Notes under the pieces: model-generated
Databases searched by the model: none
The model's input: the letters and a program-made list of their open reading frames with translations, nothing else
What the model was told of the DNA's origin: nothing
Shown here: in pieces, positions 36,660 through 44,346 of the stretch
Layout of the letters: each line of letters begins with the position of its first letter
How positions within the stretch are numbered: position 1 is the first letter of the stretch
DNA from: CAYUQT01 sp964596165
Lineage (GTDB): Bacteria > Planctomycetota > Phycisphaerae > UBA1845 > JAFGLZ01
Length of the DNA: 62,877 nt
Reading direction: 5' to 3'
NCBI GenBank assembly: GCA_964596165.1
Contig: CAZQTW010000038.1
Coordinates: 1-62,877 of the forward strand
Translations under genes and position numbers: made by a program

Positions 36660-37029
36660 AGCGCGAGCCAAGTGGTTGCGGGGAGTCGAAAAGGTGCGCG
36701 GGGTGCGCAGTCCCGAGTTGGTCCAGCCTGGCAGACGCCGAACCGGCATGTCCCCACGCCGGCCAGGCCGGACTGCCGGCCACGGAACGGCCCGCCGGCC
36801 ACGGCTCGGCCGTAGGCCGTGCCAGGGAGGAAAGCCCGGTTCGATGACAGCGCTCGCGATCTTCGGGCATAAGCCATAGCAGACAAGGCCGCGGATTCCC
36901 TGGAGAGCGCGGCCAAGACCGAGGATCGCAAATCCCTTGAGATCCCCGGTCCGGACTGCCACTACAACCTCCGCGCGCTATCGAAGAAGCAACTTGCCGA
37001 CCTGACCCGAATCGTGGAGGGACACCGCG
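36660..37029 (+). other. 370-base stretch with GC-rich inverted repeats and a gene remnant
   Basis: From about 36742 to 36825 the DNA is a run of GGCCGG/CCGGCC-type inverted motifs that could fold strongly after the GH123-like gene. The second half holds the remnant described at 36873-37043. No other gene is supported. Confidence 0.5.
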
Positions 37030-37043
37030 ATGAAACCGACTAA
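36873..37043 (+). pseudogene. Decayed small gene, possibly the end of a DUF4160-like partner
   Basis: A frame open for 56 codons after a stop, without a usable start codon and ribosome site. Its end (NLRALSKKQLADLTRIVEGHRDE) is similar in pattern to the C-terminus of DUF4160 proteins, which often stand directly upstream of DUF2442 genes. It overlaps the start of the DUF2442 gene by 14 bases. The missing N-terminal part suggests truncation. Identification is tentative. Confidence 0.35.
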
Positions 37044-37299
37044 GCGTGCAAGAAGCACTTCAACCGCTGAAGTGGTCCACATCTCATCGCACGGGCTTTG
37101 GGTTCATGTGGCTGAACAGGAGTATTTTCTGCCCTTCTCCGAGTATCCCTGGTTCAAAGAGGCCCGTGTTGCGGAGATCCTTAACGTCCGCCTGCTTCAC
37201 GGACATCACCTGCACTGGACCGGCCCCGACGTGGACCTCGACCTCGATTCCCTTAAGAACCCCGAGCGATACCCTCTGATCTGCAAGGTGAGTAGTTGA
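37030..37299 (+). CDS. DUF2442-like small protein
   Basis: 89 residues. GGAGG lies nine bases before the ATG. Pattern: EVVHISSHGLWV, FLPFSEYPWFKEA, HLHWTGPDVDLDLDSL, which fits DUF2442 (a short beta/alpha domain of unknown activity, often in two-gene toxin-antitoxin-like units). The upstream neighbour appears decayed. Confidence 0.65.
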   Translation: MKPTKRARSTSTAEVVHISSHGLWVHVAEQEYFLPFSEYPWFKEARVAEILNVRLLHGHHLHWTGPDVDLDLDSLKNPERYPLICKVSS

Positions 37300-37412
37300 T
37301 CGGATACGGAGCCCGATTTCCGCTTCATCCCTGGGCTCAGCGTGCCTCCTCACCGCAATTGACCTTCGCCCCCCGCCCGTGTAGAGTCCGTGTGGTGAGT
37401 TCGGAGCACAAC

Positions 37413-38558
37413 GTGAATCGAGACAATGCGCTGGAAACCCTTCGGTCCGTCGTCCAATCTCCATCGGACTATGCACGTGATTGGAAGCTGCGAACCCAAC
37501 GCCCCCTCATCGGGACGTTTTGCAGTTACGTGCCGGAGGAGCTGATCCACGCCGCAGGCGCGCTGCCGTTCCGCATCCTCCCAGCGACGTCCGACTTCGG
37601 CCGGGCCGACACATGTCTGCAGACCTACGCCTGTTGCCTGGCCCGCAGTGCCTTGGAGCTCTCCCTGGGCAATCGCCTCGATTTCTTGGACGGCGTGCTC
37701 TTCGGGAATACCTGCGACACAATGCAGTGCCTGGCGGACATCTGGGAGGTACATCCTGGCGGCCAGCCATTCGAAGTCTTCATGATGCCCGTCAACGTCA
37801 CCCATCCGGCCGCTCGCGAATTCACCATCGCGGAGCTCCGGCGGCTCATCGACGCAATGAAGTCCAAGATGGGCCTGTCGATCGATCCCAGTTCGCTCGC
37901 CCAGGCCATCGCCCAATGCCGATCCGCCCGACAGGCCTTGGCCAGACTGTACGAAATCCAACGCAGCGACAGCCCCCTCCTCTCGCCCAAGCAATTGCAC
38001 GACGTGGGGATCGCCCGAGCGTTCATGCCCCCCGCCGATTACGTCGGCGCCCTTGAAGCGATCATGAAGGACCCAAGACCGGCACGCACCGCCGGACCCC
38101 GTATCATCGTCGCCGGAGGCCCGCTGCTGGACCGTGCCTTGCCGGAGGTCCTTGACGACCTGGGCGCCAATTGGGTGGGCGATGACCTCTGTACCGGCTC
38201 CCGAGCGGCTTGGGCAGGATCGGGGTCGCTGGATGATCCCGTGGCCGCCCTGGCCGACCGCCTGCTGACGCGCCCACCCTGCCCGGCCAAGCACTCGAGC
38301 GGCTATGACCCCGGGCAATTTGTTGTCGACCGTGCCCGTCAAGCGGCGGCCCAAGGCGTGGTCCTCTATCGACTGAAATTCTGCGACCCGCATGGATTCG
38401 ACTACCCGCGAATCAAAGAGGCCCTCGATGCGGAGGGCCTGCCCAACATACTGATCGAGGTCGAATCGACCGGCGGCAGTACCGGCCAGCTTCGCACACG
38501 CCTGCAGGCGTTCCTGGAGATGCTTGCCGGTGCCCATAAGGCGGAGGCCACCGCATGA
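37413..38558 (+). CDS. 2-Hydroxyacyl-CoA dehydratase / benzoyl-CoA reductase-like subunit (BcrC/HgdB type)
   Basis: 381 residues. The GTG at 37413 is chosen because GGAG lies about seven bases upstream and the family N-terminus starts there. Family motifs: GTFCSYVPEELIHAAG, DTCLQTYACCLARS, GNTCDTMQ and the late LKFCDPHGFDYP...STGQLRTR. The conserved cysteines should bind a [4Fe-4S] or double-cubane cluster with the next subunit. The enzyme would remove water from a 2-hydroxyacyl-CoA or reduce a related substrate using one electron supplied by the activase. It overlaps the next gene by four bases (ATGA). Confidence 0.85.
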   Translation: MNRDNALETLRSVVQSPSDYARDWKLRTQRPLIGTFCSYVPEELIHAAGALPFRILPATSDFGRADTCLQTYACCLARSALELSLGNRLDFLDGVLFGNTCDTMQCLADIWEVHPGGQPFEVFMMPVNVTHPAAREFTIAELRRLIDAMKSKMGLSIDPSSLAQAIAQCRSARQALARLYEIQRSDSPLLSPKQLHDVGIARAFMPPADYVGALEAIMKDPRPARTAGPRIIVAGGPLLDRALPEVLDDLGANWVGDDLCTGSRAAWAGSGSLDDPVAALADRLLTRPPCPAKHSSGYDPGQFVVDRARQAAAQGVVLYRLKFCDPHGFDYPRIKEALDAEGLPNILIEVESTGGSTGQLRTRLQAFLEMLAGAHKAEATA

Positions 38559-39805
38559 CAACCGCCCAATCAACACGCCCCGGCCAGGACACCGCCGCCC
38601 GCTTCCGCCCGCTGGAATGCACCGGCCGGCTCAAGAAGCTGATGACGCGGTACTATTCCTACGCCAAGCTCATGCCCAAGCTAGGCAAGAAGATCGCCTG
38701 GATCACCAGCGGCGGGCCGGTCGAACCGCTCTACGCCGCCGGAATCATCCCGATCTATCCGGAGAATCACGGGGCACTGTGCGGGGCGACAAAGAAGGGA
38801 CCCCAGCTCAGCGAGCGGGTCGAGGCGATCGGCTACAGCCGCGACTTATGCAGTTATGCCCGATGCGACATCTCATGCGCGATCCACAGCGACGGTCCGG
38901 TCGGCGGCCTGCCCAAGCCCGATCTGCTCGTCTGCTGCAATAACATCTGCGGCACCGTGACGAAGTGGTACGAGGTCCTGGCCCGACTCTTCCGTGTGCC
39001 GCTGGTCCTGATCGACACCCCCTATCTGCACGATGGCGTTCTCACCGACCACGTCCGGCGATACGTTCGAGCACAGTTCGACGATCTGATCCAGGCTATT
39101 GAGAACGTCACGCGAAAGCCGTTCAGCGAGCGACGTTTCCGGCAGAGCATGCACTACTCCCTTGAGGGCGTGAAGGCGTGGCAGCGCATCCTGGCCTATT
39201 GTGAACACCGGCCGGCGCCGATCTCCTGCTTCGACGCCTTCGCCCACATGGCGCCGATCGTCACGCTTCGCGGCACGCGATGGGCCGTTCGCTACTACAA
39301 GCACCTCGAGGCTGAGATCGCACAGCGGGTCGAAAAAGGTATCGGTGCCGTTCCTGAGGAACGGTTCCGCCTCTTGTGGGACAACATCCCCATATGGTTC
39401 GAGATTCGCAACCTCTTCAAGCAACTGGCCGCTCGCCGTGCGAGTCTGGTGGCCGACACCTATACGAACGCCTGGACGCTGGACATCTCCGAGGACCGAA
39501 ACCCCCTGGACAGCGGGGCCGAGGCATACGCCTCCGTATGGTTAAACGTCGGACTGAAACCGCGATTCAAGGTCATCGCCGATCTCGCCCGGCGCTTCAA
39601 AGTCGACGGCGTTCTGATGCATTCGAACAGGAGCTGCAAGCCCTACTCCTTCGGCCAACTCGACATGCGACAGATGATTCGTGACGAACTCAACCTGCCC
39701 TGTCTGCTGATCGAGGCCGACATGACCGATTCGCGGAGCTACTCGGCCGAGCAGGTCCGGGCCCGGCTGGATGCCTTCATTGAAACACTCGAAGCAGCCC
39801 GATGA
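38555..39805 (+). CDS. 2-Hydroxyacyl-CoA dehydratase / benzoyl-CoA reductase-like subunit (BcrB/HgdA type)
   Basis: 416 residues. YPENHGALCGA, RDLCSYARCD, CCNNICGTVTKWYE and HSNRSCKPYS are the cysteine-bearing motifs of the larger dehydratase subunit; the C-terminal LIEADMTDSR is typical. It overlaps both neighbours by four bases, so the three proteins are made together. The YPENHGALCGA motif is nearer to benzoyl-CoA reductase BcrB than to classical HgdA, as far as can be judged by eye. Substrate not known. Confidence 0.85.
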   Translation: MTTAQSTRPGQDTAARFRPLECTGRLKKLMTRYYSYAKLMPKLGKKIAWITSGGPVEPLYAAGIIPIYPENHGALCGATKKGPQLSERVEAIGYSRDLCSYARCDISCAIHSDGPVGGLPKPDLLVCCNNICGTVTKWYEVLARLFRVPLVLIDTPYLHDGVLTDHVRRYVRAQFDDLIQAIENVTRKPFSERRFRQSMHYSLEGVKAWQRILAYCEHRPAPISCFDAFAHMAPIVTLRGTRWAVRYYKHLEAEIAQRVEKGIGAVPEERFRLLWDNIPIWFEIRNLFKQLAARRASLVADTYTNAWTLDISEDRNPLDSGAEAYASVWLNVGLKPRFKVIADLARRFKVDGVLMHSNRSCKPYSFGQLDMRQMIRDELNLPCLLIEADMTDSRSYSAEQVRARLDAFIETLEAAR

Positions 39806-40596
39806 GCATGTCCGACCGAACACTGACGCTCGGCGTTGACCTCGGTTCAACCGCGATAAAGGTGGTCCTTCTGGACCGTGGTAGTTGGATCGTCGCCAAG
39901 CGATCCGGTCCGACCGGTCATCACGCCCGTCAATCGGCCGAGGCGCTGGTCGCACAGGTCCTATCCGACGCTGCCGTCACCGCCAAGGACATCAAGAATA
40001 CGGTCGCCACCGGATACGGCCGGCTCTACTACGATCAGGCCAACCGTGAGGTCAGTGAGATATCCTGTCATGCCCGCGGGGCAAGGTTTCTTGTCCCCGA
40101 TGTCCGCACCGTCATCGACGTGGGCGGACAGGACAGTAAGGCGATCAACATCGCCGAGAACGGCCGCGTCATGGACTTCGCGATGAACGACAAATGTGCC
40201 GCAGGCACGGGACGATTCCTAGAAGTTATGTCGCGTGTGCTTCACACGCCTCTCGAACGGTTTGGCGCGTTGGCCCGCGCGAGCACGAAGGTCGTGCCTA
40301 TCTCGACGACCTGCACGGTCTTTGCGGAAAGCGAGGTGGTCGGCCTGATCGCCCGCGGTGACGCACTGCCGGACATCGTGGCGGCTATCCATCGATCGAT
40401 CGCGTCCCGCGTGGCCGCCCTTGCTCGGCGAGTCGGCGTCACCGCGCCCGTCTTGGCGAGCGGCGGTGTCGCCCGAAACGCCGCGGCGATTGATGCCCTG
40501 TCCGCCGAACTCAATCTGACCGTCACGTCCGCACCCGATCCCGAATTCGTCGGAGCCGTCGGCGCCGCCCTGATAGCCGCCGAGAACACCAAGTGA
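39802..40596 (+). CDS. Acyl-CoA dehydratase activase (HgdC / BcrA-D type ATPase)
   Basis: 264 residues, normal length. It hydrolyses ATP to push one electron into the dehydratase/reductase. ASKHA-fold motifs: GVDLGSTAIKVVLLD, DVGGQDSKAI and GGVARN. The [4Fe-4S] cluster shared in the dimer has its cysteines in NDKCAAGTGRF and STTCTVFAESE. Only one activase is found, as in 2-hydroxyacyl-CoA dehydratases, while benzoyl-CoA reductases use two. The stop is 96 bases from the convergent gene. Confidence 0.9.
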   Translation: MSMSDRTLTLGVDLGSTAIKVVLLDRGSWIVAKRSGPTGHHARQSAEALVAQVLSDAAVTAKDIKNTVATGYGRLYYDQANREVSEISCHARGARFLVPDVRTVIDVGGQDSKAINIAENGRVMDFAMNDKCAAGTGRFLEVMSRVLHTPLERFGALARASTKVVPISTTCTVFAESEVVGLIARGDALPDIVAAIHRSIASRVAALARRVGVTAPVLASGGVARNAAAIDALSAELNLTVTSAPDPEFVGAVGAALIAAENTK

Positions 40597-40692
40597 CGAC
40601 TCCGCACTCCAGTCGGCGCTCACGATCCCTTGCCGGATTCGGACGCGCGCGGCCGACCCCGAACCCCGAACCGTACCGTCCCGGCCGCCCCA

Positions 40693-43600
40693 TTAGCCCG
40701 GACCTCCACGTGCCCAGACCGTCGCGGAATTGTTCTCTTCGGAGATCTCCTCCACCACATCGTCCGGATCGACTCGGACATGGTATTCGGTGGACACGGC
40801 AGACGTGAGCCGAAACTCGACATGACCGATGCCGGGCACGAAATCCTCCGCCGACTTCATACCGGGGACGGTTTGCGTCTTCAACGGACGGTCGAACCTG
40901 TCTTGCAGGCAAACCAGGAACGCACCCGCCGATTTCGAGCCGAGATTCAGGACCTCGACCTGCAGACCCCCCCCGGTTTGCTTGATTTCACCAACGGCCA
41001 GATCGGGCAGCGGGCCTAGGTTGGGTAAAGGCCGCTCCAAGTCGATTCTGAGCAAGAGCTCACGCCCCGGGCGAACCGGAAACGTCACCCTTGCGAACCG
41101 TCGCAGTTCTTGAGTCCTTGCCAGAATCACCCCTTTGGCCGCATCTTTGCCCTCGTACGCCAGCGTTACACGGTAGATCCCCTTCCTCAGGCGGTACAGT
41201 CTCAATGTGACGTCGTGCTCACAGGGCGAATACGAATAGAGGTGCGCGGTCAAAGCCTTGTCCGAGGCGTACTCGATCCACCTCGCTATCGATGGGTCGC
41301 CCCCTTCCTCCCAACTGGCGGCCACGCTGAGCTTGTCCAGAAACGGGCCGCAGGTGCCCCCCACCAAGAACTCCTTGAACTCCGTACTGCCCGGCATGGC
41401 GGAGGCATCGGTGTACATCCCCGCTTCCGTGTAACGAAATCGTAGGACGTCGTTCATTGCCGGCGCCAACACCTTTGCCCTCGTGGTCACCTGCTCGCGC
41501 GCCACCGACCACACCGGATACTCGGGTGTCCGACCCCAATACCACTGAATGAGGTCATAATCGTACTTGAAGCATCGGCCGTCGCCGTAGTTGACCGGCG
41601 TCTTGTCGGGCCTGCCCCAGTGCCAAGCGGTACGCATGGCGATCTTCATCTTGCGCGCATCGCCGGGGTCGAAGATCAGCCCCTCATAGCGATGTCGAAC
41701 GAAATCCTCGACGTGAATCGAATCCATCGGCTCGATGTTGCAGTACCCGTCGTGAAACATCCGGGTGGCCTCCAGCCCTTCGAAGATCCGATCGAAGATG
41801 CCCCTCGCCTTCTTGTCGCCGGTATACAGGAATGGCCCCGGAAGTCGCGAGGCAAAGAGAACATCGTCGTTCCAGCCCCCGCCGACCTGACCGTCCGGAT
41901 TCTGTCGATCCGCCCACCAATGAACGATGTCCCGGTAGCGTGTCAGGTAGTAGTTCATGTGGAAGGCCCAATCCGGAGAATCGTCTGTCCGTGAGGTGCG
42001 AATCGCGGGCCAGAATTGCGGCGAGTGCTCCCAACACTCCGGCGCATAGCTCGGCTTGACGTCGCGACGGATCAGGGCCAGATCGGCAAGGACATTGGAC
42101 AGAAAATCGTCGGGCTCCGTCCGCATCACCGCCAGCGGGTACGTCACGATGTCATGGTAGCCGCCGAATGTGACCGGCCGTTCGGCCGACGGTTTGTGTC
42201 CCGTCAACAGCCAGGGGTAGTACCACGGGTATATCTTCGTAAAGCTTGCCCGTGCCGGCTGCAGCGCCTTTCGGGCATAAATGCCATCCCCTTCTGCCAG
42301 GCATCCGTTTTCAATGAGGACAGTGGAGGTTGCCTTTCCGCCCACTTCCACCTCAGTCCCCGCGCCGAACGCAACGTCGATCCACAACCGATCGCCGGCT
42401 GCGACCTTGATATCCACCATATCGAGCCGAAGTCTCAGCCGATCCCCGGGTCGCCCGAATCCGTTCAACCGAAACACAACCGATGTCCAAATCCTAACGG
42501 GAACCCCCGGATCATGAATCCGTATTGCCACTATCTCATCGTCGACAACATGGCGCAGGCCCAGATTCAACTGGACGGCCTTCAGGACTGTGGCCTCTCT
42601 GACCGGCTCCGATATCAGGTTCAGCCTTCCAAAAGCTCCCGCGCCGACCCAGTCGGCATTGCCCTCCGGCCGTTCAACGAGGCCGAGGACTCTCGAGCTG
42701 CGATGATCGTTCAACGCACGGAAGGCATAGCCGTAGCGATCATCGCTTGAGGCCGTCGCTTCGCCGGTGATTCGCAATGACAGCCTGGACCCCACCTCCC
42801 GTGTAGCGTGCAACTCTTGCACATGGAAGAAGCCGACCTCGTGGATACGTGTGTCCCCCGTCATGGGAAGGCAAAGACCTTCTTTGTACCCTGGCGGCGA
42901 GCCGTATCCTTTCACCAAGGGAATCCGTACCGCGTTTAGCCTGGTCGGTGCAATCATCTGCCCGTGATGAAACCGCCCGTCGTCCGGTACGCTGAAGAGC
43001 TCACCCTCCCCCTGTTCCCGATCACCGTCCAGGCGTGCTGGAACGCCGGAATCCTGGTCAGCAGCCGCCGGCGGACTCCGCAAGCGCACACCGGCAAGGT
43101 TCCCTTCCAAGGTCACGTAGTTGACCGGAGAACCCGAGGGCAAATGGATGTCGATCTTCTCCGGCTGGAAGTCCGAATCCCCGAGGATGTTCGTGAAGGC
43201 CGTGTACCCCATCGGCCAAGCCATCTCATAGCGCCCATCCGTCAGGCACGGTGCGCCGACGCAACCGTCCCCCGCCCATACCGGAAACACCTCCTTGAAT
43301 TCCAACCAGTCGTCTTTGCTCGGCCGAACGACCGGCAAGGTCGCAGGGTCCGAGCCGATGAACGCCCTCCTCAGGCGCCCTGCGGCGGCACGGTCCACTG
43401 AATCGACCTCGGCATTCTCAGCAGGCGGACGGTTTTCGACGTAAAGCAGGCCGATTTCTCCGTCCGTAAGCGGACGGTCGAACATCCACAGTTCATCGTG
43501 GATGAAGCCGCACATCGGCATATGGAACAGACCCGGCATCTGCGCCGTCCACCAGGCGTCGGAGCCCCAGTTCGAGGCGATCCTTCGGCCATTCAGATAC

Positions 43601-44301
43601 AGAACCACCCCCTGTGATCTGTCCCATGCCATCGCGACATGGTTGAATTCCTCGTCCTTCCATAGCCCTGATGACTTCACGGCGTGCCGCTGATAACGAG
43701 CATCGACGATGAACGCCTCCAACGATCGGTCTTCATTCAAGCGGATTGCCAGAAGATCCTTCTCGAGTCGTCCAAAGGAGGATGATCCCTGGAAGAACAG
43801 GTAACCGGGATGAACCCTCCTCCCCTTGGCCCAGAAGGCAACCGTGCCGCTGTCGGTCTTCAGTCGTCCCGTGCCCCAGAAATAGGGCTGCATCCCACCG
43901 ACGTTCAGACCCTTGGCGTAATACTTGAACCGGTGATGGCATAAGACCTCGAGCAAAACGTCGAGGTCTCGAGCCGACAGGTAGGTCTGATCGAAGTCTG
44001 CCTCCACAAAAGCGTTGTCGTTGAGGAGCGCACGGCCGAACCGGCCCGGCACAAGTTTGAGGCCCCGTTGACTCAGCGGAGGCTCTCCGAACGTCGCCGA
44101 GTAATCCCGATCGATGAACGACCAGTCGTCGAACGCCTCATGATAGACGCCCGCCGAACGGGCATCCGCAGATGAGAACGCCGGACAGATCGCGATCGTC
44201 GAAAGGAGTACGTGCGCTATGACCAACGCGAACTTCGCGTTTCCGGCGTCCCGAGCCGGATAGACGCGCTGGAGGGTCTTCTTGAGGGTCGTCGCGGCCA
44301 T
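40693..44301 (-). CDS. Very large secreted LamG-like/CARDB protein
   Basis: 1202 residues. A signal peptide follows a basic leader (hydrophobic core about 24-43). A LamG/concanavalin-like domain (about 50-300) has GTVAFWAKG and NHVAMAWDRSQGVVLYLNGRR. A middle region has beta domains, and a helical Trp-rich part (about 760-980; GGGWNDDVLF, MRTAWHWGRP) may be a glycosidase-like alpha-barrel. The last about 105 residues are a CARDB adhesion-type domain (PDLAVGEI...EISEENNSA). No catalytic residues can be named. It lies 45 bases after ftsK on the same strand, perhaps by chance. Confidence 0.7.
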   Translation of the reverse strand: MAATTLKKTLQRVYPARDAGNAKFALVIAHVLLSTIAICPAFSSADARSAGVYHEAFDDWSFIDRDYSATFGEPPLSQRGLKLVPGRFGRALLNDNAFVEADFDQTYLSARDLDVLLEVLCHHRFKYYAKGLNVGGMQPYFWGTGRLKTDSGTVAFWAKGRRVHPGYLFFQGSSSFGRLEKDLLAIRLNEDRSLEAFIVDARYQRHAVKSSGLWKDEEFNHVAMAWDRSQGVVLYLNGRRIASNWGSDAWWTAQMPGLFHMPMCGFIHDELWMFDRPLTDGEIGLLYVENRPPAENAEVDSVDRAAAGRLRRAFIGSDPATLPVVRPSKDDWLEFKEVFPVWAGDGCVGAPCLTDGRYEMAWPMGYTAFTNILGDSDFQPEKIDIHLPSGSPVNYVTLEGNLAGVRLRSPPAAADQDSGVPARLDGDREQGEGELFSVPDDGRFHHGQMIAPTRLNAVRIPLVKGYGSPPGYKEGLCLPMTGDTRIHEVGFFHVQELHATREVGSRLSLRITGEATASSDDRYGYAFRALNDHRSSRVLGLVERPEGNADWVGAGAFGRLNLISEPVREATVLKAVQLNLGLRHVVDDEIVAIRIHDPGVPVRIWTSVVFRLNGFGRPGDRLRLRLDMVDIKVAAGDRLWIDVAFGAGTEVEVGGKATSTVLIENGCLAEGDGIYARKALQPARASFTKIYPWYYPWLLTGHKPSAERPVTFGGYHDIVTYPLAVMRTEPDDFLSNVLADLALIRRDVKPSYAPECWEHSPQFWPAIRTSRTDDSPDWAFHMNYYLTRYRDIVHWWADRQNPDGQVGGGWNDDVLFASRLPGPFLYTGDKKARGIFDRIFEGLEATRMFHDGYCNIEPMDSIHVEDFVRHRYEGLIFDPGDARKMKIAMRTAWHWGRPDKTPVNYGDGRCFKYDYDLIQWYWGRTPEYPVWSVAREQVTTRAKVLAPAMNDVLRFRYTEAGMYTDASAMPGSTEFKEFLVGGTCGPFLDKLSVAASWEEGGDPSIARWIEYASDKALTAHLYSYSPCEHDVTLRLYRLRKGIYRVTLAYEGKDAAKGVILARTQELRRFARVTFPVRPGRELLLRIDLERPLPNLGPLPDLAVGEIKQTGGGLQVEVLNLGSKSAGAFLVCLQDRFDRPLKTQTVPGMKSAEDFVPGIGHVEFRLTSAVSTEYHVRVDPDDVVEEISEENNSATVWARGGPG

Positions 44302-44346
44302 GTCCGGGTCCGCTGGATCGGGCTCGGACCATACAGGCCTTGCCCG

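Noticed and set aside
34995..36962. Minus-strand frame of 655 codons opposite the GH123-like gene
   Set aside because: It is a shadow frame with Arg/Val/Ala-rich composition and no signal or domain.
37350..38576. Minus-strand frame of 408 codons opposite the BcrC/HgdB-type subunit
   Set aside because: The plus-strand gene has family motifs and overlaps its partner gene by ATGA; the reverse has none.
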